DNA of 64,000 nt. It comes from Palsa-504 sp963839095. Lineage in GTDB: Bacteria; Actinomycetota; Actinomycetes; Streptosporangiales; Streptosporangiaceae. Where the stretch lies: contig CAWIUF010000035.1 of the NCBI GenBank assembly GCA_963839095.1, positions 62,001-126,000 of the forward strand, given 5' to 3'. The position numbers and the translations under genes are program-made. Positions 26,326 through 35,261 of the stretch are shown here, in pieces (the stretch's first letter is position 1; each line of letters begins with the position of its first letter). The notes under the pieces were generated by a model, which was not told the DNA's origin, searched no databases, and worked only from the letters and a program-made list of their open reading frames with translations.

Positions 26326-28403
26326 CTATCTTCGCCCGTGGACGACGACGTTGGAGATCTGGGCCTGATATCGCCCCGGGCCGATGGCCGGCAGCCGGGT
26401 GAACCAGATCAGCAGGTAACGACCCCGCACCGGCCGGGCGATCCGGAACTTGTGCCTGCCGCCGACCCCGTCGGCGGCGGCCACGGTGGTGAAGGACGGC
26501 AGGGCGGAGGCGGCGAGCGTGTCGTCGCCGCCGGACTCGATCGCCACGTCGGCGCCCGGCGCGGAGCCGAAGGCAACCGTGACCGACCGGACCCGGACCG
26601 GCCTGCCCATGTCCAGGATCAGGCCGCTGCCCGCCTTCAGGCCGCCGAAGACGGGGTTGCCGAGGTAGTACTGGGTCTGCCAGGCCGTCGCGGGATCCCC
26701 GTCGATGGCGTACCGGGCCTCGGCGTCGTTCTCGTCGTTCGGGTCACCGCTGACGTCAAGCGGGTCGAACCCGTGCGCGCTGACCGGCGTGAGGACGACG
26801 GACGGCCGGGCTCGCCGGGCGGGCGGCGTGGGCCTGGTCCTGGGCGGGACCGCGGCGCGGCTCCGGGCCGTGGCGCTGGCCTCGGCCTTAGCGCTGGCGC
26901 CGGCCTGGCGTGGACGTCGGCGGGCCGCTGGACGGTGACGTCGCCGGCCGCGGACGGGCGCGGCGCCGCGGCCCCGGGCGGGGACACCAGATGCCAGTGC
27001 ACGGCCAGGCCCGCGACCAGGAGCACTGCCATCGCGACGGACGGCAGCCAAAGGACCGGCCGCCGGCGGTTGGCGGCGATGACGGAGCGGACCAGCTTCC
27101 GCCCCGTGATCAGCAAGATGCAGGACAGGCCCGCCATCGGCAGCACGAGCAGGATGATCGAGATCACGCTCAGCAGCGCGGAGGGGATGTCGGCCCGCCC
27201 GGCCTGCGACACGAGATCGGTGACCTGATCGACCAGGGACCGGGCGAAGGTCACGGCCAGGCTGGGGGCGTTCAGGATGGTGATGCTCAGCTCCACGATG
27301 AGCAGCGGCACCATCAGCAGCACCCACGCGGTCAAGGTCACCCGCGCCCCGCGCTTGAGGCCCCGGACCATGGGATCGGCCGGGCGGCCGGGGATCAGGC
27401 TGCGCAGCACGGGCCCGATCCGCCGGAACAGGTCCGGCACGCCGATCAGGTCGGCCAGGATGAAGTATCCGTCGAACCGCAGCGACGGCAGCAGCTGCTG
27501 CACCATCTCCACGTGGACCAGCAGGACGGCCGCGAGCAGCGGCCGGTACCCGGTCGCCGCGTAGACCGCCGAGAGCCCGACCGAGAAGATCGCGTTGAAG
27601 TAGACGCCGCCCAGGTCGGTGCGGACGCGGCCTGACCGGCCCAGCCGGTAGGCATCGGTCACGTTGGTGAAGAAGGCGGGCCACACCACGTAGATGCCCA
27701 TGCCGATGACCCCGGGCCGGGCCCCGCCGTAACGGCAGGCGGCGGCGTGGCCGCACTCGTGGAACAGCGTGGACAGCAGGGTCAGGGCGAGGATCAGGAG
27801 CAGCAGCACCGGGTGGATCAGCACGTCCGCGAACGCGGAATCGAGCTGACCGGTGTGCACCAGCCAGGTGTCGAAGGCGACCAGCGCGCCGAGCGCGACC
27901 ACCACGACGGCCGGGGCGAACAGCGGGCGGAACAGGCGGGCGAAGAACTGCACGCCCGCCTCGGGAATCAGGGTGCAGCGGAACCTGAGCGTCAGGACGC
28001 CCTGGTCCCAGCCCGGTTTGGCGGGCCCGGGGGCGTCGTCGGCGCGGGCCAGCAGGCCGAGCGGGGCCAGCTTGCGGTCCACCAGGTACTCGACGTTGCC
28101 GGTGCTCACGGTCCGGCCGAAGCCGGTGCTGATCCGCGCGGCGATCTCGCCGACGGTACGCCGGCCGTCGATCTCGTTCAGCACCAGGTGCAGCAGCCGG
28201 GACACCTGCACGACCCGGCCGGATGGATCGCGCACCAGGAAGGTGGCGTCGGTCAGGCCCGAGCCCTGGTATTCGCCGAGCGGCTCCACTCCCTCGAGGA
28301 GCCGCGGCACCGGGGCCCGCACCGCGGGCAGGTCGGGCCGGGTGACGTCGAGGCGGGCGGCATCGTCCGTAGCTACCCAGGCGCCACGGCTGAACGGCAC
28401 CAC
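26326..28403 (-). CDS. Putative peptide zinc metalloprotease: PqqD-like + M50 membrane protease + C-terminal discoidin-like domain (one frame break)
   Basis: GTG 28403 is six bases from AGGAGG. Order: N-terminal PqqD-like segment (VQVSRLLHLVLNEIDGRRTV, residues about 65-115; in RiPP systems this fold binds leader peptides), membrane helices, the zinc motif LFHECGHAAACRYGG (HExxH at about residue 214), VYFNAIFSVGL and SLRFDGYFILADL (the usual third-ligand region of site-2-type proteases), more helices (about 10 in all), and an Ala/Pro-rich linker where the frame changes near 26900. The end is a beta-sandwich with DGDPATAWQTQYYLGNPVFG, as in discoidin/F5-8C-like carbohydrate-binding domains. 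About 690 residues. Likely cleaves a small precursor within or at the membrane; the adjacent 80-residue protein is the best candidate. Confidence 0.82.
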
Positions 28404-28503
28404 CTGTTGCCTCCTCACACGCCCCGGTCATGCCGCTCCCGGCGGGGACCGCCGCGAAGCGGCCCCGCCGGGATGCGATGTCAGACGATCAGAACGAGCA
28501 GGC

Positions 28504-28746
28504 TCAGCCGGTCACGGTGACGGACTGGCTGGCCGAGGAGCGGGACGAGCTGAGGAAGCTGTTCGTCACGGCGGAGGTCGAGCCGTTCGACGCGGTGACC
28601 GAGGTCACGTGGTTGGTGGTGGTGTTGTTGGTGATGGTGGTGCGGTGGTTGAACGAACCGAACGCGAAACCAACACTCAGTGCCTCGCGCTCCGGCAGGA
28701 CCTCGCCGTGCTGCGCCTCAAGCTCGAGAATGCTCAGTTCAGACAT
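28504..28746 (-). CDS. Small precursor-like protein with LPEREALS motif
   Basis: 80 residues from ATG 28746, with GGGGAG five bases upstream. The N-terminal half looks like a leader: MSELSILELEAQHGEVLPER with EALS next. The C-terminal half is very rich in Thr, Ser and Asn (HRTTITNNTTTNHVTSVTAS) and has no Cys. I have the impression that short proteins with an L(L/V)P(A/E)RE(A/T)L motif recur next to PqqD-M50 proteases in actinobacteria, which is memory and not checked. A modified or processed peptide precursor, or a surface/adhesin subunit, are the main options. It is the promoter-proximal gene of the minus-strand series 28746 to 25525. Confidence 0.65.
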   Translation of the reverse strand: MSELSILELEAQHGEVLPEREALSVGFAFGSFNHRTTITNNTTTNHVTSVTASNGSTSAVTNSFLSSSRSSASQSVTVTG

Positions 28747-29254
28747 GTTGCTCCCCTTCGTGTCATTAGGTTTCCGATACCACGGATTTGTTGGCACCGG
28801 GGGGCGGCGGGCACTGCCGGTTCGGGCAGCGCACACGTGCCCCGGATCAAGCGAGAAAAAATGCGACCCATGGTCGGCTACCTGCATTGGCGGTGGACGC
28901 GCCCGCCATCCCGTTACCGGGATGTGCGGCGACCACGATGGCGGCGGGGCGGATTGAGCATCTCCTGAGCTGACAGCGCTTATTCATCTCAAGATCAGGC
29001 CCGTATTTACCAAGCGTCCGAATCGCGGACATTTCCCACCCCCACCATGCAAGTCAGTTCCGAAAGACTCTTTAGGAACTCCGTCTCACAGGAATAGAGG
29101 TTATTTGCTGCGACCGGCTCCAGGCAATCCCTCATTTTACCGAGATTTCTTGTTCCCCATTATCAGTAGGCCGATATTGCATACAGCCAGGGAATCGCTG
29201 GCACTCGGATAAAAATGCCTGGACTGATAAAGACGCCTACGATCTTCTCTTGGT
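28747..29254. other. AT-richer intergenic region upstream of the precursor-like gene
   Basis: No convincing gene in 508 bp. The part 28980-29250 is clearly less GC-rich than the rest of the window, suggesting a regulatory or recently acquired stretch. It should contain the promoter for the 28746-25525 series and the 3' end of the LuxR-type gene. No strong hairpin or known riboswitch recognised. Confidence 0.5.
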
Positions 29255-30262
29255 TTACACGTCCCGGAAATTAACTGGTTGCCGATTTCCTGGGAAGGTC
29301 GCGGCGCTCAGCACGGGTGCTGGCCGCGGCGGCCGCGAACGGGCCCGGGAGGCAGGCGGCGCGGTGGCCCGGGGGGCGGATGGGAGGCCTGGGAGGCGAT
29401 GGGACGGCGGCGGGAAGGCGGCCGGGGCCTGGCCGAGCTGGGACCGGGCCAGCGCCACCGCCTCGAGGGTGGAGTGCACGCCGAGCTTGCTTCTGAGGTT
29501 GTGCAGGTGCGTGTTGACGGTCTTCAGCGACATATGCAGCTGCCGGGCCACCTCGCGCTGCCCGGAACCTTCGGTGAGATGCGTCAGGATCTCCCGTTCC
29601 CGGGGGGTGAGGGTGGCGAGCACCGGATAGCTGCCGAACGGCTCGTCCCGGCCTGGCGGGGCCAGTTTGCTGGCGAGGGCGGCGGCCTCGAGCCGGCTGT
29701 GCGCACCGAGTTTGCCGAGAACATTCTTGACGTAGGTGCGCAGGGTTTCCGTCGTGACGTTCATCTCGGCGGCCATTTTCCTGGTGCCCTGACCGGCGGT
29801 TATCCGCCTGAGCACTTCCCCTTCGCGCGGCGTCAGGGCCGCCAGCAGATCGTCGTCCGGCTGCGTCCGCTGTCCAGCCGGCCCCGGCGGGGGCGCCGAC
29901 CGGGAAGCGGCGATCACATCAAGGGCAGCGGCAATGCGGTCGAGTTCCTGATCCTTACCAAAGACACCGGCGACACCGATCTTCTTCGCCGCTAAAAAGG
30001 TCGCCTTGTCGGCGCGGCCCGACACCACGAGGACAGCCGTTTCCGGATACCGGTCCCGGATCATGCGGGCGGCGCCGAGGCCGTCTCCACCGCTGTGAAA
30101 ACGCAAGTCGAGCAGGCAGGCATCAGGGTGATGCTGGGCCACCGCGGCGATGCTTTCATCGGCCGTGGTGGCAATCGCCAGGGCCCGGTGGCCGCGTGCC
30201 TCGAGTGCCACCGCCAGCGCTTCGCAAAATATACGGTTATCGTCACACAAAACCAGCCGCAT
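29255..30262 (-). CDS. Response regulator with receiver domain and two tandem LuxR helix-turn-helix domains
   Basis: ATG 30262 with GGGGAG at seven bases; an ATG two codons upstream is too close to it. 335 residues. Receiver domain (1-120) with CDDN and the phospho-acceptor in CLLDLRF. First LuxR HTH at about 140-205 (LTPREGEVLRRITAGQGTRK) and a second at about 220-285 (LTPREREILTHLTEGSGQRE, then LKTVNTHLHNLRSKLG). A Pro/Arg-rich tail follows. One HTH is the rule in this family; two in tandem is unusual. No kinase gene is adjacent. By position it is the likely regulator of the M50/precursor locus. Confidence 0.88.
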   Translation of the reverse strand: MRLVLCDDNRIFCEALAVALEARGHRALAIATTADESIAAVAQHHPDACLLDLRFHSGGDGLGAARMIRDRYPETAVLVVSGRADKATFLAAKKIGVAGVFGKDQELDRIAAALDVIAASRSAPPPGPAGQRTQPDDDLLAALTPREGEVLRRITAGQGTRKMAAEMNVTTETLRTYVKNVLGKLGAHSRLEAAALASKLAPPGRDEPFGSYPVLATLTPREREILTHLTEGSGQREVARQLHMSLKTVNTHLHNLRSKLGVHSTLEAVALARSQLGQAPAAFPPPSHRLPGLPSAPRATAPPASRARSRPPRPAPVLSAATFPGNRQPVNFRDV

Positions 30263-30558
30263 AAGCATTCTCCCCTTAGGCCCAGAAGGCGTCATACGTC
30301 CGAATATGCCTGAGTCACACCCCGACCGGCGGCGGCACACCAAAATGGTAGATGACAAGGGGTGACCATGTGCTCAATTGCAGGACAGGGGCGCTTTGTC
30401 CCGAGTATCATCCCTGCTTTTACCGACGAGGTCCGCTTTTATATCGCGTATCGGGCATCTAGCTCGATAAGCTGAGCAAGCAGGTCTGAATGACGGCCTG
30501 GCGACCGATGACGCGCACGTGCTGGCGGCGGCGGCAGTGGCGGGAGGGGCTGGTGCTG

Positions 30559-31300
30559 ATGGCGGTCTTCGTCCTGGTGCACGGCGCGTGGGGTGGCGCG
30601 CACGGCTTCCGCAAGGTGCGCGGCCCGCTCCGGGCAGGCCGGCCACGACGTCTTCACGCCGAGCCTGACCGGCATCGGCGAACGCGCCCACCTGACGAGC
30701 CCGCAGGTATGCCTGACCACGCATATCACCGACGTCGTCAACGCCGTCTGGTACGAGGATCTCGACGACATCGTGCTGCTCGGCTTCTCCTACGGCGGGT
30801 TCGTGGTGACCGGGGCCCTCGAGTACATCGCCGAACGAGTACGGCACCTCGTCTACCTCGACGCCTTCGTGCCTGACGACGGCGACGCACTGGCCGGCCT
30901 CGGAGCCGGGACCGGCGGCATCGGGACCGGCGGTACTGGGACCGGCGGTACTGGCCGGGGCGTGGTCGGGCTGGGCCAGGACTGGCTGGTGCCGCCGCTG
31001 CCGCGGGAATTCGACGATCCGGCTGAGGCGGAATGGGCCGCGCCGCGGCGCACGTCGCACCCGGTCGGCTGCTTCACCGAGCCGGTCCGGCTGGCGCGCC
31101 CGCTGGAGGATTTTCCGTTCACCCGCACCTATATCAAGGCGACCGGGGAGCCCCGGCCTCCGGACGGCGGGCCGTTCTGGGTCGCCGCCGACCGGGCCAA
31201 GGCCTCGCCGGCCTGGCGCTACCACGAGATCGCCACCAACCACATGATCGCCAGCAACCGCCCGGAGGAGCTCACCCGCCTGCTCCTCGACCTGACCTGA
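30559..31300 (+). CDS. Alpha/beta hydrolase (one frame break)
   Basis: ATG 30559 gives MAVFVLVHGAWGGAHGFRKV (oxyanion region HGAWGG). The frame changes near 30630, and QAGHDVFTPSLTGIGERAHL continues the same family. The nucleophile elbow is GFSYGG (Ser at about base 30788), the acid is probably in YLDAFVPDDGD, and the His in ATNHMIASNRPEEL. A Gly/Thr repeat (GTGGIGTGGTGTGGTGRG) is inserted near residue 115. About 247 residues. Substrate unknown; similar proteins act as esterases or methylesterase-like enzymes. Confidence 0.8.
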
Positions 31301-31385
31301 GTCACGGCCGGCGGCCTCTCCAGGTGAGTCACCTCAGCAGCCACACCAGCCCCGTGGAGGAGGACCGCGGGGGGCATCACGTGCC

Positions 31386-31574
31386 GCCCTGCAGTACTTG
31401 CGCGGGCACGCGGTGACCGTGGATGGGGTGTTCGGGCCCCGGACCATGACGGTGGTACTGGGGTTCCAGCGGCATGCTCGTCGCTCTGACCACCGGCGCT
31501 CTGACCACCGGACGTCACCTGGTGACACCGCTTCGCTGGGCCGCGGGGGCGCCGAGCGAGCGGCACCAGTGTGA
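31386..31574 (+). pseudogene. Remnant of a peptidoglycan-binding (PG_binding_1) domain
   Basis: A short frame without its own start reads AALQYLRGHAVTVDGVFGPR and continues TMTVVLGFQRHAR, the DGxFGxxT...FQ pattern of peptidoglycan-binding domain 1. It then runs into a 15-bp tandem duplication (CGCTCTGACCACCGG twice, about 31480-31512) and a stop. No complete gene can be built around it. Probably a decayed cell-wall hydrolase fragment. Confidence 0.5.
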
Positions 31575-31700
31575 CGAATGAGGTCTGATAAAACGTTTAA
31601 GGTGCTCGTTGCGGACAGTTTAGCAACCCGCAGATGATTTCGTCCATTTTGGGAAATTCGGTCCCGAGTGCCCGTAAGCTGCCCAGATGTCAGGCGCTCC

Positions 31701-31729
31701 GAAGGCGGCATGCACGTTGTGCCGCCTTC
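31701..31729 (+). promoter_or_regulatory. Strong hairpin in the 5' leader of the LysM/Rpf-like gene
   Basis: GAAGGCGGCA (31701-31710) pairs perfectly with TGCCGCCTTC (31720-31729) around a 9-nt loop, about 33 bp before the TTG start. Actinobacterial rpf genes are often controlled by a c-di-AMP (ydaO) riboswitch in a long leader. I cannot confirm that consensus here, so this is listed only as a structured leader element. Confidence 0.4.
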
Positions 31730-31762
31730 CTGGTGAGCGCGCACTGCTCGAGAAGGAACCCT

Positions 31763-32563
31763 TTGGGTAGCCACAGGAAACAATCCCGTCTCCGGAAGCA
31801 CCTGCTTCCTACGGCCGCCGTACCCGCGCTGGCGGGCATGGCGGCCGCGGTCTGCCTGGCGCCGCAGGCGCTGGCCGACCCGGCGCCGGCCCACGCGGCC
31901 GCGCACTCAGCCACCGCGCAGGCCGCGACGGTCGTGGACGCGGACAGCTACGCGGGACTGTCCCCGGCCGAACTGCTTGCCATCGTGCAACGGGCCAGCG
32001 GGAACGACCAGGCCGCCAAGGCCACCAGCTACACGGTCCGGTCGGGTGACTCGCTCTCCTCGATCGCCGGGAAGGTGTACCACAAGCAGAATGCCTGGCC
32101 CGTGATCTACTACGCCAACCGCGACAAGGTTCACTGGGCCAACGTCGTCAGCACCGGCCAGGTCCTGAAGGTCCCGGCGCTGCCCGCCAAGATCCCGGCC
32201 GCGCCCGGGCAGACGGGCCCGGCGGTGGCTGCCGCCCCGGCGTCAGGCCCGGTGCAGGCCACGTCCGCGACCTCGGGCGGCACGTACTCGGGCGGCACGT
32301 ACTCGGGCGGCACGTACTCGGGCGGCACGCCCGGCGGCTCGTTCGGCTCCTGCGTGATCGCGCGCGAGTCCGGCGGCAACTCCCAGGTGATGAACTCGAG
32401 CGGGCACTACGGCCTGTACCAGTTCAGCGAGTCGACCTGGGTGGCGTACGGCGGCTCGGCCGCCGACTTCGGGCACGCCAGCGCGGGCGAGCAGAACCAG
32501 GTGTTCGCCAACGCGATCGCCCGGGGCGGCCAGTCCAACTGGTCCGCCTACGACGGCTGCTGA
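31763..32563 (+). CDS. Secreted LysM + Rpf/transglycosylase-like cell-wall hydrolase
   Basis: TTG 31763 has AAGGA five bases upstream and gives a basic N-terminus followed by a signal peptide (LLPTAAVPALAGMAAAVCLA). Domains: LysM (YTVRSGDSLSSIAGKVYHKQ, residues about 90-138), a linker with the 15-bp repeat GGTYS three to four times, and a C-terminal transglycosylase-like domain (about 192-266; CVIARESGGN with the catalytic Glu, GLYQFSESTW, ending in Cys). Rpf-like proteins cleave peptidoglycan and promote spore germination or resuscitation. 266 residues, intact. Confidence 0.88.
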   Translation: MGSHRKQSRLRKHLLPTAAVPALAGMAAAVCLAPQALADPAPAHAAAHSATAQAATVVDADSYAGLSPAELLAIVQRASGNDQAAKATSYTVRSGDSLSSIAGKVYHKQNAWPVIYYANRDKVHWANVVSTGQVLKVPALPAKIPAAPGQTGPAVAAAPASGPVQATSATSGGTYSGGTYSGGTYSGGTPGGSFGSCVIARESGGNSQVMNSSGHYGLYQFSESTWVAYGGSAADFGHASAGEQNQVFANAIARGGQSNWSAYDGC

Positions 32564-32579
32564 TCGCCTGAATCCCGCT

Positions 32580-32631
32580 GACCGGGCCCCGCGGTGCCAG
32601 CTCTACCGGGCGAGCATCGCGGGGTCCGGTC
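32580..32631 (+). terminator. Long GC hairpin after the LysM/Rpf-like gene
   Basis: GACCGGGCCCCGCG (32580-32593) pairs with CGCGGGGTCCGGTC (32618-32631) with one G-U pair and a 24-nt loop, 17 bp after the stop. No U-tract, as is common in actinobacteria. Confidence 0.5.
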
Positions 32632-32754
32632 GCGTCCTCACCGGGCCGTCCGGCGGTAGCGGGTGCACCCGATCGCCGTCCAGCTGCGGGCCGACGGCGC
32701 GGCCGGTTTCCGCGGCCAGCGGGGCCAGCGCGGCCGCGGCGCCGCCCGGCTGCG

Positions 32755-33165
32755 CTAGCTGGCGTCGTGCTTGGTCACGAGCTCGTCGAGGACGGCGGCG
32801 AGCTCGTGCAGTCGCTCCAGGTGGGCCCGGGTCAGCTTGTTCAGGACGCGGTCACCCGAACTGGTCAGCCGGACGCGGACCACCCGCCCGTCGTCCCGGT
32901 CCGGGGTCCGCTCCACCAGGCCGGCGGCCTCGGCCCGGTCGACGAGCTCGACCGTGCTGTGCGGGCGCAGCAGCAGGTAGCCGGCCAGGTCGCCGACGGT
33001 CGGGGGGCGGCTGCCGTGGTGCCCCTTGATCGCCACCAGCAGCTGGTGCTGGACATGGGTCAGGCCCTCGGCCTGGGCCTGGTCCTCGCTCCAGCGCTGG
33101 AAGCGGCGCAAGGTGACCCGGAACTCCAGCAGCCGCTCGAAATCCTGCCGGGTGAGCTGGGGCAT
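32755..33165 (-). CDS. MarR-family transcriptional regulator
   Basis: ATG 33165 (MPQLTRQDFERLL) has AAGG five to six bases upstream; a GTG two codons earlier is too close to it. 136 residues: winged helix with PPTVGDLAGYLLLRPHSTVE and a wing containing TPDRDDGRVVRV, then a helical dimerisation end. A VOC-family gene lies 37 bp upstream on the same strand, suggesting co-expression. Ligand unknown. Confidence 0.9.
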   Translation of the reverse strand: MPQLTRQDFERLLEFRVTLRRFQRWSEDQAQAEGLTHVQHQLLVAIKGHHGSRPPTVGDLAGYLLLRPHSTVELVDRAEAAGLVERTPDRDDGRVVRVRLTSSGDRVLNKLTRAHLERLHELAAVLDELVTKHDAS

Positions 33166-33201
33166 CGTCACCTTCCGGGTTTCGGATATGGGTGCCGCCC
33201 C

Positions 33202-33636
33202 TCAGGCATCCGCGGCTACGGGAGCAGTCAGTTCCAGCTGGATGCCGTCCGGGTCCTCGAACGAGAGCACGTCGATGCCGAACGCGGCCAGCCCGGTGAT
33301 CTCGCCGTGAGTGACGCCGTGCTCGTCGAACAGCCGGATGGCCTGCTCCAGGTCCGCCCGGCCGGGCACGCTGAAGCTGAGGTGGTCCAGGCCCGCCCGG
33401 TCAGGGTGGAATTTGTCGGTCGGCGGGGCCATCGGCCGCAGTCCCATGATCAGGTTGCCGCGCGTCATGACCACGCCGCCGAACAGGACCTTGAACGTCT
33501 CGGCGGCGGCCGGGTCCTCGGGCGGCGGCGACTCCACGATGACCTCGAAGCCCAGTAGCTGCGTGTAGAACTCGCGGCTGCGCTGCACGTCGGTCACCGT
33601 GAGTCTCAGATGGTGGATGTCGCCGCACGGAATCAT
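33202..33636 (-). CDS. Glyoxalase/VOC-family protein
   Basis: 144 residues; ATG 33636 with GGGAGG. Two beta-alpha-beta-beta-beta modules: HHLRLTVTDVQRSREFYTQL and LDHLSFSVPGRADLEQA, ending FEDPDGIQLEL. Metal-ligand positions His (module 1), His (LDHLSF) and Glu (QLEL) are present, compatible with a dioxygenase or glyoxalase-type metalloenzyme. Substrate unknown. It precedes a MarR gene on the same strand. Confidence 0.88.
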   Translation of the reverse strand: MIPCGDIHHLRLTVTDVQRSREFYTQLLGFEVIVESPPPEDPAAAETFKVLFGGVVMTRGNLIMGLRPMAPPTDKFHPDRAGLDHLSFSVPGRADLEQAIRLFDEHGVTHGEITGLAAFGIDVLSFEDPDGIQLELTAPVAADA

Positions 33637-33765
33637 GACTGCCTCCCTGGTGCCGCGGCGCCTCGGCGCACCGCGGTAACGGTCCCTGACATCAGCTTTC
33701 CAGGTGCGGCGGCCAGTGACGAGGCCCGAAGATGAGGATCAGTGATGAAAGCCCGGTGATAAGGC

Positions 33766-34389
33766 TTAGCCGTAGGTGGGATGCTGGGGCCAGCCGGGCG
33801 GGGAGTCTTCCCAGTCCTCCTGCCGGCCGTACACGCTCAGGTCCTGGATGTTGTTGGCGAACAGCAGCCGGTCCACGCCCCGTGAGGTGGTCGAGTACGT
33901 CCGGTAGACGTCCTCCCCGTCCCGCAGGAACATGCTGAGCATGAAGCCGCCGCCGGCCCCGCAGTCGTCCGCGAACGACGTGCCCCGCGAGGAGACGAAC
34001 GGCATCGTCCAGCCCATCAGGGCCTTGTACGCCTCGATCTGCTCCAGCGGCATGTTCGACACAGTCACCCAGCTGATCCCGCTCGCGGCCAGCGCGCCCA
34101 GGTCGGCGACGTTCCGGGTGAAGTGGGTGCAGCCGGGGCAGTAGGCATCCGGCCCGTTGTCCATGAACTGGTAGGCGGCCAGCTGAGGCCGGCCCTCGAA
34201 AAGATCAATCAAGTTCTTAGGCCCGAACGGGCTGGCGAACTCGTAGTCGGTCCTGAACTTCACCATCGGGAGGCGCCGGCGCCGCGCGGCGATCGCGTCC
34301 AGGGTCCGGGTGGCTTCCTTCTCCGCTTTGAGCAGCTCATCGCGGGCCTGCTGCCACTCCTGCTCGGATACGACTTTCGGTTGCTCCAT
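33766..34389 (-). CDS. DUF899 thioredoxin-like family protein
   Basis: 207 residues, intact. The family signature is clear: VVSEQEWQQARDELLKAEKE, RRRRLPMVKF, YQFMDNGPDAYCPGCTHFTR, and the DWEDSPPGWPQHPTYG end region. The fold is thioredoxin-like with a CPGC pair. Biochemical role not established in the family; proposed redox or aromatic-compound association. It lies 9 bp downstream of the serine hydrolase gene on the same strand. Confidence 0.9.
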   Translation of the reverse strand: MEQPKVVSEQEWQQARDELLKAEKEATRTLDAIAARRRRLPMVKFRTDYEFASPFGPKNLIDLFEGRPQLAAYQFMDNGPDAYCPGCTHFTRNVADLGALAASGISWVTVSNMPLEQIEAYKALMGWTMPFVSSRGTSFADDCGAGGGFMLSMFLRDGEDVYRTYSTTSRGVDRLLFANNIQDLSVYGRQEDWEDSPPGWPQHPTYG

Positions 34390-34398
34390 AAGCCGAGA

Positions 34399-35211
34399 CT
34401 ATGCCGCGTACGCCGTGACCAGGTCGTCGGCCAGCCTGGGCCAGGCCTGCTTGGCCCACTCGTCGAAGTCGGTGTCGGCCAGCCCGGCGCAGGCGAGCCG
34501 GGCGACCGGGTCGACCCACAGGAAGCTGCCGGAGCGGCCGAAATGACCGAACGTCCCGGGTGAGTTCCGCGATCCCGTCCAGTGCGGCGCCTTGCTGTCC
34601 CTGATCTCGAAGCCCAGGCCCCAGTCGCAGTTCGCCTGGCGGCCGAAGCCGGGCAGCACGCCGGACAGGCCGGGAAAGGCGACCCGGGTGGCCTGCGCCA
34701 GCAGGTCCTCGTTCACCAGGGACGGGCTGGCCAGCTCGACGGCCAGGTTCATCAGGTCGGTCAGCGGGCCGGTCGCGCCCCAGGCCGGGGAGCCCTCGAG
34801 CCGGGTGCCGGACAGCCCCAGCGGCAGCAGGATCTCGTCGGCCAGCAGCCGCTCGAACGGCTGGCCGGACCGGGCGGCGACGATCTCGGCCACGAGCTCG
34901 ATGCCGCGGTTGGAGTAGATGCGGCGCTGCCCGGGCTTGGCCAGCAGCGCGTCGCTGTCGAAGGCGAGCCCGGACGCGTGCGCCAGCAGGTGCCGGATCG
35001 TCGATCCCGGCGGTCCGGCCGGCTCGTCCAGGCCGAGCAGGCCGCGCTGGACCGCGTCGAGCGCGGCCAGCGCGGTGAGCAGCTTGGTCACCGACGCCCA
35101 GCCGAACGGCTGGCTGGCCGGCCCGGTGGATTCCAGGTGGCCGCCGGCCGACGCGAAGCCGACGGCGGCGGTAACCGGCCATGAGGCGACCTGATCGAGT
35201 GGATTTGGCAC
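34399..35211 (-). CDS. Serine beta-lactamase-like hydrolase (class C/EstB-type)
   Basis: 270 residues with the SxxK motif SVTK (about residue 40), the YSN motif in RIYSNRGIELVAEI (about residue 99) and a late HFGRSGSFLWVDP segment in place of KTG. No signal peptide, so probably cytoplasmic; likely esterase or peptidase-like rather than antibiotic resistance. Divergent from aceE with about 50 bp between. Confidence 0.85.
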   Translation of the reverse strand: MPNPLDQVASWPVTAAVGFASAGGHLESTGPASQPFGWASVTKLLTALAALDAVQRGLLGLDEPAGPPGSTIRHLLAHASGLAFDSDALLAKPGQRRIYSNRGIELVAEIVAARSGQPFERLLADEILLPLGLSGTRLEGSPAWGATGPLTDLMNLAVELASPSLVNEDLLAQATRVAFPGLSGVLPGFGRQANCDWGLGFEIRDSKAPHWTGSRNSPGTFGHFGRSGSFLWVDPVARLACAGLADTDFDEWAKQAWPRLADDLVTAYAA

Positions 35212-35261
35212 CGCCCCAGGGTAAATGCTTGGGAGACAGCCGAGCAGGGCAGGGGACGCTC

